Counted from the stretch's first letter, positions 22,568 through 35,974 are shown. The stretch: 64,000 bases of DNA from Cristatella mucedo (GCA_009760855.2 WPIO01000030.1:2936001-3000000); one strand, 5' to 3'. Numbers and translations are program-made. The notes: generated by a model from the letters alone, not told the origin.

Positions 22568-23520
22568 GTGCCGCAGGTCAAAATACGAAGTAAGACAGCT
22601 GAGAGCGGTGCCCCTTCCAAAGCCACTGCTGCGAGGAAATTGAAAGGGTGCAAGCAATCACCAGAGCCTCATGTGCATACCATGCCACGTGAGGTCTCAG
22701 CCTCAAAGCAGCAGCTCAAAAATGTGGCAGTCGCAGTTGTGAGACACGAACTTTTAACAGACTTGAGATTGCCATTTCCTGGCGTCTTGCCTTGTGAGAG
22801 ACATCTTTCAGCTCACCAATCGCATGCTATTCGTGCCTTCTCTCCTCCAGCAGCCAGGGAACTAGCCAAGCCCCGACAGCAGAGCGCTGGTAGATCCTCT
22901 TGCAACAGTGAAAGCGAGCCAAATTGGCAGCAGAAGCAAGGAATTAAACTTAAGCACCGTGAACAGTTTCAAGGACACGGTTCATAAGGGACGTGTCGGA
23001 TGCAGCAGTCGTCACTCGTAGTGCAGTTCGGCTTGACGCTGGCAATGCTCGACGAAAGAGACCCGTCGCTCGGATAGTTACAGTTGCCTGTGACGAGGGA
23101 TGGGCTTTCTGAATACAACGCCTGAGATGCTCACACACAATGCAGAGCTTTCATATCTACCGGTGCGAAATCATTGTCGTTTCGCAACGCCCGTATTTGT
23201 TTACCCAATAGCTACCATTGTGGACACAAGTGACGTCCACGAGTCAGCCGGCGTGGCAGCTGGGCCAATAGAAGAAAGACTATGCAGCCCACTCACGGGC
23301 AAGCAGGAGTGGAGACCCTGACGCGATTGGTGAACAGGACGTGAGTAGCTCGACGGGAAAGCAAACCCATGCTCACCGCACTAGGAAGAGCGACTCTGGG
23401 AAGCAGAAACACCCTCCTCAGTTAGAAAATTCGAGCGGCTACTTAGCTTCATCAAGAAAGACAGCCACCAGTACTACTAGTGGGACGAGCCAACGAAAAG
23501 CTATGAAGCTCCCAACTTAA
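22568..23520 (+). pseudogene. Chain of basic open frames, possible decayed or multi-exon gene
   Basis: A 139-codon frame (22568-22987) rich in Lys, Arg, Ser and Gln is followed after a frame change by a stretch with DVSDAAVVTRSAVRLDAG and ARRKRPVARIV (22970-23110), then by a third open run at about 23270-23520 with DVSSSTGKQTHAHRTRK and SSRKTATSTTSGTSQRK. All three are basic, low-hydrophobicity and on the same strand, which would suit a nuclear protein. Possible splice signals are a GTGAGT donor at 23340 and a CCGCAG acceptor before 22577. I recognise no family. It could equally be chance open sequence. Confidence 0.22.
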
Positions 23521-25195
23521 AGTACATTTTCCGCTAAGATCTTCTTGAAACCCAGATTTTCGGTTGCAAATCTCCTCTGTTAACATTATTGCGATGGTTC
23601 CCGGTTGAACACTTCGGAGAAAAAAGATCCGAGCTGAAGTACAAGGGTTGCGAGATCTGTGATCCTGCATACCTAGGTCAAATGCCACAAGAGTTTCTGA
23701 TTCCAAGCAAATTCCCGAGTTTTTGTAATACTAATAATAAATTGTACAGCACCTTCACGTATCTAATCTCTTTCTAATCACTTTACGTATGCACTTGTGG
23801 TTGCCATTTGGTGGAGGGCATGTTCCAAGCCACCGTCCTGGGGCTACCATGCGTCTGGATCAAGCTAACCAGTTTGTCTTTCCTTCGACGTCCCCATTCT
23901 TACAGCTTCAGCGTGAGGCTCGTTTAGCCACTACTAGACTTCAATGCTTCTTGGAAAAAAGCATATTCAAATGAAAACTCAAAAGAAAGCTTAGTCAAAT
24001 TACTAGTGGTAACATGCAGCATGTCAAAATACAAGACATGGATTGAGATGACATGCACAGTATCACCATGTACAATACAAAGAGAGTAGGGAATTACAAC
24101 AGGGCAGGCCAGCAGCTGGCGAAGGGAAGCTTGGGAAATGCTTCACAAGATGATGACAGTGCTAGCTCTTCAACCTAAAATGGCATATGATAGAATGCAG
24201 GAAACAAAGCTGGCTATACGCAACGTATGCAAAAAACACTTTTGTGCAATTAAATGTAAGTGCACGTTCAGCACGCCCTAGCTAGCCTCGGAGAGCAGAA
24301 ATACGCCACGACATCCACGCAGAAATGACTATTGGGTAGGAGTAGCGTGATGGCATCGATGGCCTGTCATTGCTTGTCCTTTTAAAGCTGATAGACAACA
24401 GGACTTTGTTAGAACTGACTGCTAATATTGACAGCCTAAACTTCTACTTGGGGGGCACTTAACCATTCGTCGGACCCTTAAGGAAAGGTAATCGCACCTT
24501 ATGATCCTGGTAGGAGCTCTAGTGCTGTGGCAGCCGGCTAATCCTTATTGCTCACTATAGGCTATAGTTATCGCTCCTACAACCCTGTTACTAATGATGT
24601 GTATGTACTTGAATTTGTTGATTCAGCAAAGCCATCCTTTGCTTTATTTGCCAAGAAATCGTTCTGTAATTGTTTTACGTTATGCAAAGACCGTTCACTA
24701 AATCACCCATACAGCTCCATTGTTATTGGTTGAATGAGATCAAGCATGCCCCCAAAATACTCAATTTTTGAGTGCAATTTAGGAAACCGTACAGGCCAGA
24801 GGAATCTTGAACAGCGATTCCTGGCTTCTCAGATCCCATGTAATGATATGAAAACAAAAATTAATGGTGTTCTACAATCCACATCGCTTGAACCAGGAAT
24901 AATCCAAGTGCAGGTTAATAGATATTAGGTAGCTAGGTCTTCTAAGATTTATGGCCTCAAGTCGTTAATTTTACTTCCATCCGGAGATCACTTTATCCAG
25001 AAAGATATATAGGAGTCTGCCATGAAGCTGGGCAGTATTTTAATCGGCTCAGGCATGACTTTACCATTGTATAGATGCTCTAGTCATCCTAGCTATCTAA
25101 GAAAGCTCTGGGATCCCGTGTATTTTTGGTGTTCGTGGGAACTCTCGAGATGTTGTTGACGCAGTTAGAGATTGATAGAACGTACATCTTAAAAG
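23521..25195. other. No recognisable gene
   Basis: Frames of 60 or so codons at 23589, 23789, 24548 and 24734 have no recognisable features; no LINE residues until 25.2 kb. Confidence 0.35.
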
Positions 25196-25198
25196 CTA

Positions 25199-25680
25199 AT
25201 AATGATAATAATAATGCAATTGATATGGAGCCCTCAGAAAACTCTATCTCTTTCTAGGCTTTTTACATCTCCTGCAAAGCAAGCAAGACCGAGTGGTTAG
25301 TGGTAGCATGCTCAATTAAGCACCAGGTTAACGTGGTTATGAGTAACTTGCACAAGGTCAAAATGCAATTATGGTTAGTGGCAACATGCACAGTGTCAGC
25401 AATCATGAGCACATAAAGGTAGAATCGCAGAGACCTAATAAATGCTGTCATGACCAAATACATTTTAGTTAATTTTTGGATTTAGTTCTAGTCAGAGTAA
25501 ATTGTGAGGGAAGTCAGTAGTGAGTTCCAGGCTTTGGAAGCAGACGAACAAAAGGCACGGTCTCCGAAGGATTTGAGATTTGCACGAAATTAGGTAAAAA
25601 GTTAGATTCCCAAAAAAGGTTAGTGGTACGATGATTAGCGTGGTGGGGGAGTAGATCTGATAGGTAGGCTGGGTTCAATT
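25199..25680 (-). mobile_element. LINE A, short 3' copy
   Basis: Tail (ATTATTATTATCATT on the minus strand) at the left, then the 3' UTR with the GCATGCTGACACTGTGC-type segments, then the C-terminal coding stretch ending at YLSDLLPHHANHRTTN near 25640. It is truncated exactly where the tail of the next copy begins. Confidence 0.8.
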
Positions 25681-27560
25681 GTAATAATAATAATAATAAA
25701 ACACTTGATAAAGCGCCCTCTGAGAACTCAATCTCTTTCCAGGCGATTTCCATTTGCTGGAAAGGATAATACGAGTGACTGGTGAGTTATATCATGATTG
25801 ATGATCAAAATTAATAACCTGGTTAGGGGTGACATGAATATGGATCAGCATGCAAGTGTGGTTAGTGGCAGCATGCATAGTGTCAGCATGCCTAAGCACA
25901 TAGAGGACGAATCACAAGGACCCAATAAAGGCAGTCCTAAATAGAAGTGCAATTTCAAAGTTCTTTTTAAATGTGGTCAAGTCAGGGCATGTTGTGACGC
26001 AAGTCTGGAGTGAATTCCATGCTTTTGGAGCATACGAACTAAATGCACGATCTCCAAAGGATTGGAGGTTTGTACGAGGTCTTGGTAAACTGCTGAATTC
26101 CAAAAAGCCTGTGGTACGACGCTTAGCCTGGTGGTGGAGTAGATCTGAGAGATACGCAGGAGCCTAAGAATGAAGTGACCTAAAAGTGAGTGATACAACC
26201 TTTAAATCAATGCTTAGATTGACTAAAAGCCAGTGCAGGTCCTCGATAAGTGAGGTGACGTGGCAACTTCACCACTCACGACTGAAAAGCCGAGCTGCAG
26301 TTCCCCAATAACTCTATGAGCCTTAGTGCACATGGCCTTAGGTCAGAAAGCAGTGAGATACAGAAGCAAAACGGGATGTCACAAAAACATTGACCAAATT
26401 TGACATGGTTTCCTTATCTAAACAAGCCCACATTTTAGCATCGTTATGTACCAGAAAGTAGGCTAGCTTGACTTTGGAACTGATCAGGTCGTTCGATGAA
26501 AGGTTACTTTTGAACACTGCACCATATTTCATGCAGATTCAGCAGGACATATGCTGGCAGAGCCAATTTCAAGCAGAGGCCTTTCCAATATCCGAATCAC
26601 ACTTGAATTTTACATAACTACTAAGCTGGTTGTATCATCATTCAATTTAAAAAAGTTTGCTGCTGTCGATGCATGGATGTCATCAATACATGCAGCAAGA
26701 GAGTTGAGAAAATTTGTCGTGCTGGGAGCTGGAAGGAATAAAACCAATGGTACAACAGGGTGTCATTTGTAGACAAGTGAAAGCGTACAGTGTGCTTGGC
26801 AATCACACGGGAAATATGGAGAATATAAATCGTGAAAAGAACAGGACCAAGCACATATCCCTAACGTACCTTGCATCTCAGAGGTTCCTCGGATGATCTT
26901 TATCCATTCACAGCAACACCGGAGTTAGCAACTGAGATAAGACCTTAAACACTGCAGAGCAGTGGCATTTATGCCCAGGCGAGATGAGAGGCGCTCAAGA
27001 AGAACTTGCTGATCGACAGTATTAATAGCTGCCAAAACATCGAGAAAAACAAGCAGAATTACTCTATCAAGGTCCGCATTCCTAAGTAGGCCAGTGTACA
27101 CTCGAAGTAATGCTAACACAGTCGAGCAATTAGCTCTAAAAATGGAGTGAAACTGACTAGCAAGGTTTAATGTTTCAATATATGGGCTCAACTGGACTGC
27201 AACAACTTACACAAGTGTCTTTGCTAGGAATGGTAGAAAGGAGACTGGGTGGTAGTTGCTCGAGTTCTCTTGGTTTAGTGCTGGTTTATTGCCTGACTAA
27301 AGTCTTTTTTGAAAGGTGCTGGACATGACCTGAGGTTAAGGATATATTCATGATATTGGTTGTGCATGGCAGCAGCAGATCAAGGCATCGTAGAAGCAGG
27401 AGAGTAGGAATAGGGTCCAGGGGACTGTTTTTTTTCTTAGATTGGGATAGGAACTTCAGCACTCGGTCATAAGTGACCTTGATTGTAAACAGTAAGATGC
27501 GGCATGGAATTGTTGGCGGGAATTGCATTGGGAATGCTGCTATCTTAGGGATGAAGCTGT
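25681..27560 (-). mobile_element. LINE A, most extensive copy in the window
   Basis: From the left: (ATT)n tail and hairpin (25681-25770), 3' UTR, then C-terminal residues (SSLPRPRTNLQSFGDRAFSS near 26080). Further right come degenerate DLSLDDHISS residues near 26480, HLSTNDTLLY in place of the HADD box (26760-26790), MLGPVLFTIYI (26820-26854), LDVLAAINTVDQQVLLERLS near 27010, and LDPIPTLLLLRCLDLLLP near 27430. This covers nearly the whole RT domain in the expected order. The catalytic Ala-Asp-Asp reads Thr-Asn-Asp and several shifts occur, so it is inactive. Confidence 0.83.
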
Positions 27561-29774
27561 ACGGGCAAGGACTGGATTATAGGTATGCATCTGGTTGAGT
27601 TTCTTCTCTTGAGTGTTAACGAAAACAATGCTGTCGCGAGTTACTAAGATCTATTACTACATATAAGAATGAAAGGACGCTCACCCTTGGAACGGGTGAA
27701 TTTGGACTTGGTTTGGCACAGGGGATAAAGTTGTCACCTTTATTGACCGAATTCAAAGTGAATACATTTTTAAGATAAGAGTCGTGGGCTGGAACCCTGC
27801 TGCGTATGATAATATCCTGGATAGAGAGTTATTTCTCACCTGGTGCCACACCAATGAGCTATATCGATGTAAACTATTTAATTGTAATTAAATCAAGGTA
27901 GGTGAACGATTCTATATAATGCGTAGAAATTCAGCTAAAGGTATTGACTTAAATTTGATTTGGTTTTGCTACATGGATCTTATTCTTCCAGATGAACAAG
28001 CGGTGCAAGCGTGATCCGACCACTGCTGAATTCTAAATTAATTTGCTCACGCTCCAAGTTCATTTGAATTAGGAAGCTGATTTTGACATTGAATAAAGCA
28101 TGGATGCTTCATTTTGACTATTTTTTTGAGTATGTGCTTAATGTTTCGCATATGCTCACTTCTTTACTGGCTTTTACAGCCAAATATTTGTCAATGATCT
28201 CAGCTCCATCCGCCGGTGCTCCTAGAACTAAGCCATCTGATTATGTGGCTTCCATCGCTCAAAGGTTTCTTGCGATTCCATGCTACCATATTTGGGTATA
28301 TTTGCTTTAATAGCCTTGTTCAATTGCTTATCCTGATGCAAATACTTCTGTCTGGATTCTTGAATTGAGTATCCAACGTGGATTTGCTAGACCTAGCCAC
28401 AACGAGGATAGGCGGCAGATCTCGGCTATTTCCTGCAGTGTATTAACCTGCCAAGCTGGCTCTCTAAAACCAACTGCAGAGAATTAGTTTAATTTTGTAG
28501 GGCTCATGTAGCAGTCTCCCGGTGGTTACTCCTGAGTTCTACACGTGGAATGCAGATTACGTTTTAAATAACTACCTAATAGCTCAATAAGCAATTTTCG
28601 TTGCCTTCCAGTCGAAGACTTTTTGTTCAGCGAAAACACATTGAAATCAACAAACTTTAGCGACAAAATTAAATATAAGCCTGCATTCAGTGTTTCTTAC
28701 CCTGCCAGCTGTCAAGATAAACTGTAGTGATGCAATGCCACCGCTGCTAATTTACAAGCGTTTTCACTTTCGTCGAAGCTTTCTTCGATTCTCTTGCACT
28801 TATTCCCTCACCATATGCTGCCTGTGGCGACAAGATAAATTGAAATGAGGGAACAGATGTTACTTTAATTCAACTTTTTCAGATATCCTTTCGAGTCTGT
28901 GCAGCAGAATCGTGTCTTCCTAGCACGTAATTTTACCGTCCATTTTGTGAATCAACAAACGCCATTAGGCTCCGCATTTTGTACATCTGCTTACTAAATA
29001 CCTCTTCTTGCCAATTTGCATCGGCTAACAATATCTTAGCGAAGGTCACACAGCAATTAAATACTCCAAACACATGTGGGATGCTGTTAAAAACGTCTTA
29101 TTACAAATTATGCACATCTGACCACTTTTTGATTTCACCTTGCCTGCAGTCGTTGTGTTTCTCAATCAACGTGCCTTGGCTAATTGAATGCGAAAAAAAC
29201 CAATTTTCAATGATGCTTTTACTCAGACTGAGCATGTTCTGTGCTCTCTAAATATGGTGCAAGTTTGCTGCAAACAATCTTAGAGCTAGGGAAAGTGCAC
29301 ACCAGATTATGATTGCCAGTTCATCAGCAGGCTTACAAGTAATGATTAAAGTCGTAACAGTCTATCGTAACCTAGACTAAGTCTAGCTCATTGTAACCAG
29401 ATTAGATTCAAACACTCTCACTTGCAAAATTCTGATGACAACTATCAACCATCTCTTATTTGCTCAAGCTAAAATATTTACCCAACAATAATCCATGTTG
29501 TTATATAAAATATCTTATGTTGTCAAGTTAATTCATCTGCAATGTTGATACGATCAGAGAGCCGATCCATGACATTGTAATTGCACTGATTCCCCTCCAT
29601 TTCCTTCTAGACATCTAAAAGTAGTTGTGGTGATAAACTAAACTCTCTTTGCAAAAAGTGAAACCTAGTCGTAAATTCGAGTTTGATTCTAGACTTTACG
29701 CCTCCACTGAGTCATCACTATTGAGTTCATAATGACCTTGGGGCCAGCCTTTACTGAACCTGCCCTTTAATCTG
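27561..29774. other. No recognisable gene
   Basis: Could include the eroded 5' portion of the preceding LINE A (27.56-27.9 kb) but no endonuclease motif is visible. Plus frames at 28083 and 28979 have no recognisable residues. Confidence 0.35.
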
Positions 29775-29912
<138 letters not shown>

Positions 29913-30309
29913 AGATGCATCTGTTTAACTGATGTAGTATTTTAACTATCTCGCAAGCAATGGGTGGGGTTAGGGTGCTTCTATTAAAGCATTCCAGTCG
30001 ATTGGTAATGCCTGCTGCAGGGCAGTCCTTTCTCAGCTACTAAATAAATAAATCTGTTGGATCAGTTGACTAACTTTAATATTTTTGTTCAAATGTATTC
30101 ACGCTTTTTCTAACACTTATGCAGTTGCGCGGCCTTTAAAGTAATGAATTCAAAGCATTCAGTCTTGCCTACGTTTTTTTAATTCAATGCTATGCCTTAG
30201 CCAATCCTCTCGCCATTCAGAGTCTTGGCTTTGTTTGCTACTTTGACGACATTCAGCATCCAATATTTCGAAAATCTTATCAGTCTTCTTCTTCTTCAAC
30301 CTGACTTTC

Positions 30310-31186
30310 CTATAAGAGATATGCTAGCTCTGCCACCAAATCTCCTGTTGAGTGCATACGAAATCTGGGTATCAGGTTCCAGAGTGACCTTTCGCTAGAC
30401 GACCACATCAGCTCCACAGTCAAGTCTGCCTAATTTCAGTTACTTAAAATTCCTAAAATTCGGGCTTTTTTTTAGGAAAGTATACCACATCTAAATTGGT
30501 CTATACATTTGTGGCATCCCGTCTTATCTTCTGTAACTCACCCTTTGCTAGCCTACCGGCGTGTGCAATCAGGCGTTTACACCTGATGCAAAACTTTGCA
30601 GGTAGGCTTGTCTGTCGCCAGCCTCGCTGTTGCCAAATCATACCACTTCTCGCCGAACTGCACTGACTATCAATCAAGCAACGGATCGACTTCGAGGTTT
30701 TGTCGCTCACTTTTAAGTCACTTCATTCTTTAGCTACAGACTATCTCGCAGATCAACTCCTCCTCCCGACCGAGCATCGTACCACCCGCTTTTCGGACTT
30801 CAGCGGCATATCATTACCTCGCACCAACCACAACACCTTTGGAGATCGTGCATTCAGTTTGTATGCTCCCAAAGCTTGAAACTCACTCCCGACTTGCGTC
30901 ACAAAATTCCCTAATTTGACCACATTTAAAAAAACATCAAACACACCTAGTTCCCATGATTCGTCCTTTTATGTGCTTATGCGTGCTGACACTGTGCATG
31001 CTGTCAAAAACTCATTTGTATGCTAAAACTGTGCATGTAACCCGTAACCATGATATTTGTGTTCTTTATCAAGTATTAGATTACACACCATGCTATCGCA
31101 TTTCCCTTTGCAGCAAATGTAAAGCGCCTAGAAAGAGATTGAGTTATTTGAGGCCGCTTTATCAAGTGTATTAATATTATTATTAC
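30310..31186 (+). mobile_element. LINE A, 5'-truncated copy with 3' end
   Basis: Starts within the SASISPVES segment; encodes RNLGIRFQSDLSLDDHISSTVKS, then degenerate FCNS, AGRLVCRQ and VKQRIDFEVL equivalents, then the 3' UTR and hairpin (31110-31165) with ATTATTATTACT. A minus frame at 30501-30710 is a shadow. Confidence 0.85.
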
Positions 31187-31351
31187 TGGGCTCCCTTTCA
31201 TTCTGGACCCATAGCATTACCCTTAGGGTGTCTGCCTAATTCCTGAAGCTTACCGATTAGAAGGCTTGCATAATATTATAATTGATAGCCAGAAGATGTC
31301 TTAAGAGCGTCAGCTAATTTAGTGATTGTACTCTGTCCACAAAGGCCAAGA

Positions 31352-31500
31352 TAATAATAATAATTATTATGCACTTGATACAGCGCCCTCAGAGAACTTA
31401 ATTTCTCTCTAGGCGCTTTACGTTCGTTGCAAAGGGAAGTGCAATTGAATAGTGAGTAAAATTATAATCGAAATGTTCCTTGTCTATTAGTAGGGATAAG
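31352..31500 (-). mobile_element. LINE A 3'-end fragment
   Basis: Tail and hairpin in reverse complement (GCGCCCTCAGAGAAC, TCTAGGCGCTTTACG), with about 60 bp of 3' UTR. Confidence 0.75.
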
Positions 31501-31639
31501 TTGACAGCACAGATATAATCGTCTAATGACAGTCATCTTTGAATTGAATTATAATATTATGTGCAAAGGGTAGAAGACTAACCAAGATTAAAAAAGTCTT
31601 GAAGTAGAGGCGTGAAACTATAAATCCGAATTAACGCCA

Positions 31640-31795
31640 ATATGGTTTCACCAAGTGGTTAAGGTGCTCTCTTTAACCAAGGTCATGGTGAATTTCTTTC
31701 ACTTTTGAGGTCGAGGGCTCGAGCCCGTGGCACACGCGTAGTGTCCAAATAGAGATAAAGTTCTCTTAAGTCATTATACAAATTAATTATACTTA
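31640..31795 (+). mobile_element. tRNA-derived SINE (SINE-2)
   Basis: A box region CACCAAGTGGTTAAGGTGCT resembles the D-arm of class II tRNAs (Ser/Leu). The B box is GGTCGAGGGCTCGAGCCC. The tail has GAGATAAAGTTCTC. The same head and the GAGAAN(T)TAGTTCTC tail recur in reverse orientation in each 5.5 kb tandem unit. The tRNA would not fold well, so it is a SINE rather than a tRNA gene. Confidence 0.65.
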
Positions 31796-34555
31796 TATTC
31801 AATTAATTTTAGGCTTTCCCATCAATATTATGCTTGATTGAACGTCATTGGAGTTTATGCATTCACGACAACTGTTATATTTTTATATTTGGATATTTTT
31901 TGTAACCTAAACTTTACTAAATATTTATCTAGGCAACAAATAAAGTTGGAAAGAGATTATGCTATACGTTAGTAGTAACAAGAGATATAACATCACAAGT
32001 AAGTGCTTCCAAGGTCAATTTTAAGACTGAACGGTAGCCTCGTATTTAACTTAATCAAGACATCATGTGTCCTAAGGTAATCAGGTCCAATAAAGGTAAG
32101 CAGATCAAACAGCCTCATTTGTATAGCATCAGAGAAACCCCAATGACTGTCTCCTCTCTTGCAGTGGGCAACTAAGGATAAACAATTGCATGACTCCAGC
32201 CCGCGGCATAGGACGTGAAATATGGCAATCGTAACTCTAGTATAAAACTCCTTAGTCGTCAGGAAATTATTTCTAGACATGCATAATAATTGAAGCCCGC
32301 GGCTTCTAAGAATTTGAGGTAAGTTAGTGAGGCAGCTAAATTACATGAAGCAGTAAAGAAGGGGTGTTGCTATTTTTATCCTGGCATATGCATGTCGAAG
32401 AGAATTTATACCATCTTCAAAATAGTGACGCTGACGACTGACGTGCCTTGCTGCTGAGTCTTGCAATAGCCGTATTGTTTAATAGTCCATTATCGCACGG
32501 GTGAAAATATCTACAAGCAGTGGAAAGGGAGAATCAAAACTGCACATTTAGCATGATATAACCGCTTGCATATATCGTTTTTTACTTCCCATACTGATAT
32601 TTTTTCAAGATTACGTTGGGCCATCCTAGTGCTAATGTTTTTACATTCGGCTTTGGAAGAATCAGCTGAGTCTGACACCAAGCAATGCTTTGAAAGATCA
32701 AGGAAAAGTCCAGCTATATTACATCAGCGTCTGAGTGACAGTGAAGATAATAAATAATTATGTTAGTTTTGGTGGTCCGCCATTTTGGAAAGCTCGTCTA
32801 AAAAGAAAAAAAATTCTTCCCGACCTGTTATTTAGCAGCTACAGCATAACCTTGACTTAAGCTAATCTACTCGCACGGTATCATTCTTTCCGTGCCCGTA
32901 AGCACTTAGCTATCAAGCTTTTCGGCTAGACCCAAGAAATGCAAAAGAAAACGTTCTGGGCTACAGACTCGTCGGCCCTCAATCTACCCAAAACAAATTA
33001 CATGCACACATTCACAGAAATAAAGACAAACGTGAGAGACAAGATTACAGGATACAGATAAAGCTGATATCAATCGATGCGTCTTCAACTAAGACTCATA
33101 CAGCTCAAAATAATTGAATGTTTGACAGAAGCCAGAAGCGAGTTGCAGACTAACTCTGCATACAAACTAAAGGTCCGGTACCCAGGAGATTTAATGCTCG
33201 CATTAAATGACCGAGGGTAGGCGAAAAGCTGGTGAAGCACGAGCACTGCTGTTGATGATGGTGAAATGGAGGTTGATTAGTTGGACTGGGTCAAGAGACG
33301 AGAAACGTCAGCCAGAAAGATAGACTTTAAGTGAATAGCCGATGGCCCTGCAATCATTGCGGCACTGACTTGTGTTGTGTTATTTTGGCTCAATGCTGTT
33401 AGCCACAGACCGACCAAAATACTGCAAAGTTTCACACCGGCTGCAGAGCATCGAGGCACGAATTCCAACTTTAACGGCGAAGAGCCATTGACCTGAAGAA
33501 GAGTGCAGCAGTGAAAAGAAACAACTTGAAACTGATCATCGATTCAGCTGCACCTTTGAGGAGACAGACATCTATATTTAAAAGCGAAAACAATAGCGAT
33601 TTTTGCCTTCACTTAAACATGTCTCACTGCAATAGACAGCAACATAATTTATCTCAATGATCGTTGCTACTAAGCGTCAGAGACGAGCCAATGAAGTATT
33701 AGGTGGTCGTAAATGTTAAGGTCTCCTGCATTATCAACGGCAAACCGAGAGAGGTTATCATTGTAATTAAGAAGTTTCTTATAAACTCGAAGCAAAGCAA
33801 TATCTGCAGAATAATTTTCTCTAGATTCCAGCATGACTTTTCCAGAAAGATCTGATTAAAAAATGTTATCGAGTAGCGGCTGGGAAACATATTACAATTG
33901 AAGCGTGCTAGAAGGGTCTTTAGGTAAATTCAGATGCAGTTTTCAATTTGCATGATGCAGGCTCTGTTTTTCAAAAACTTGGCTGATTGCAATAGCTGCT
34001 GGAGGTAAGAAAGGACTTTACGGGTTAAATAGAAAACGGTTACAATACTGCAATTGAAATTCTTCCGAAGATCGTGTACGAAAACTGACAGCTAAGAATG
34101 GTTTTAAACCTTACCTAATTATTGATTGACCTTAACACTTACGAAATAACGCACCGATTTACACGTAGATCCCTCCAGCTCCAGCTGCACTCCAGAACCC
34201 ACCAATCAGATTTGCAATTATCGACAGTTATGACATGCGTATTATTTCGGCCTCATTTTGACCGACTGTTATAAACAATTACATTGGGTGTGATCATGCG
34301 TGCATAATATCATTTTGCCAATCTTCGTCCAATTGCTTTGCTTGACGCGATTTCTATTACCTGTACCCCTGCCTTAAGTTTACCTCAAAAAAATCCCGCG
34401 TCAAGATCGTCGTAAATAACCATCTCATGTAACATTAGGTGTTTATTACACCCTGAGCAAGCATTCCAAAATACCATTAGGTTGGGCCGCCGTGGTAATA
34501 GCATGTCTGATGACCACCAAAATTGAGGGATTCACAATAGCTTTAGAGGAAGATT
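31796..34555. other. No recognisable gene; one possible unclassified repeat
   Basis: A minus frame at 31993-32280 contains IQMRLFDLLTFI, resembling IQLRLFDQLTSI in a minus frame at 39967-40215. The two may be copies of a further dispersed element. Nothing else stands out. Confidence 0.3.
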
Positions 34556-34559
34556 TCTT

Positions 34560-35960
34560 AGGTCAGCATGAGACAATTCTTGGAATAAGGAACGAGCTGA
34601 GGGTTAAGCCGTCCCATCGGCTACTTCTGCATGATTGATTGAGACCTGGCTGATATAAAAAACTCCCGACTATATCCGACACCACCTTGATGATTTTCTC
34701 ATTCTTTTATATCCTAGATCGATAAAAGCTGGAGGAAAAATCGTCATTATGGCTCGTTTTTAACTCAATTACAAACCGTCTGCAGATCGCTCAGAGCACC
34801 CATGTAAATTTCTTGTTTAAAAGACCTCCTACAACAGGCTGCCAATGGTTGCAGTAATACGTAAAAAGCCTTGAACCAAATCCTCCATTGCCACTATTTC
34901 TCTGAGCTCATTTTAATTCTGTGTGCAAGCATTCAATCTTTCCTCGTTATGGGTGATTTTAACCTTTACTTTTTGAAAAGGTAATTGTGGCCTTAAGCGC
35001 CTTGAGTAATGAATTTAATGCACTTAATATCTCTTGTTCTCTTGCAGCTTGTGTGCATTAATCAACTCACAAAAAGAATAAAAAATTCGATTAATTAATA
35101 TCCCATAAGTTTATGATATCCTAAATCCTGTTTTCGTCGCTCACAACAAAGAACGCCTCCTGACAACAAGCATCACCAGTTTATTTCACTACGCACGGAG
35201 CAGCAGGGAGCTGGACTCCCTCCCCACCCCTCTCGCCGACCGAAGTCCCCTTTACGGCGACTGCCCCCTTGTCACATCTACTACTAACAGCACATACAGA
35301 CTTCGCTGACGTCGCCTCATTCACTAACAGCACATTACACCTGCATGTCTTTTCGAGCTTCACCATTCACTGGGACAACAATCAGGGACAGAACAATTAT
35401 TTAAACAAAATCCCACTATCTTTCTCTATTATTATCTAAATTTGCTCGTTGGATCAAAGGCCGATGTCGTTCAATCTAAAGTCCTTAACCACCTCCACAT
35501 CCAAAATCGTCTCTGTAACGCCAAGCCTCAAGAACCTCGGCATCAAAGCTGTGAGAGTAAACATATTTTTTTGAACCTGCTGCTCCATTCCCCTTCCGAC
35601 CTTTCAGTTTTGGTAGAATGCTGCTACCCAGCCATTTCTGACGTGCTCAACGAGTTAGCACCTTTGACTAAGCCTAAAAGATGTGCTGCCTCGCCCAGAC
35701 GGCCTGTGGTTACCCACAGACATTAAATTAGCTAGGTCTACAAAGCAAAAACTTAAGAAAGCATGCACAAGACTGGGACTAACTGTCCATCGTCAGGCAT
35801 GAGATGACTACTGCAGATCGTTTCGGTCTTTCCAACCAAAAAGAGCGCCCATATTCAACGTATTGTGGAATCACAGTTGCACACTTCAAAAATTCAAATG
35901 CCTACAATAAACCGTCTCACTAACATCTCCCATTGCCCCATGGTAACCTAGCCGATCACT
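34560..35960 (+). mobile_element. LINE endonuclease domain and linker fragment
   Basis: Broken frames give an IETWL-x-(x)-TPDYIRHHLDDF stretch and PRSIKAGGKIVIMAR (34640-34755), then VMGDFNLYF (34948-34975), the Gly-Asp-Phe-Asn core of APE-type LINE endonucleases. The linker follows at 35442-35726, with DVLNELAPLTKPKRCAASPR, then LARSTKQKLKKACTRLGLTV. This is the 5' half of a LINE of the L2-like kind. It lies between LINE A and LINE B copies and I cannot say which family it belongs to. Many stops; inactive. Confidence 0.72.
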
Positions 35961-35974
35961 ACTCTAACTTCATT

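Noticed and set aside
31640-31740. Possible tRNA gene
   Set aside because: A- and B-box-like strings are present but acceptor and anticodon stems do not pair, and relatives occur as inverted repeats elsewhere; a SINE fits better.
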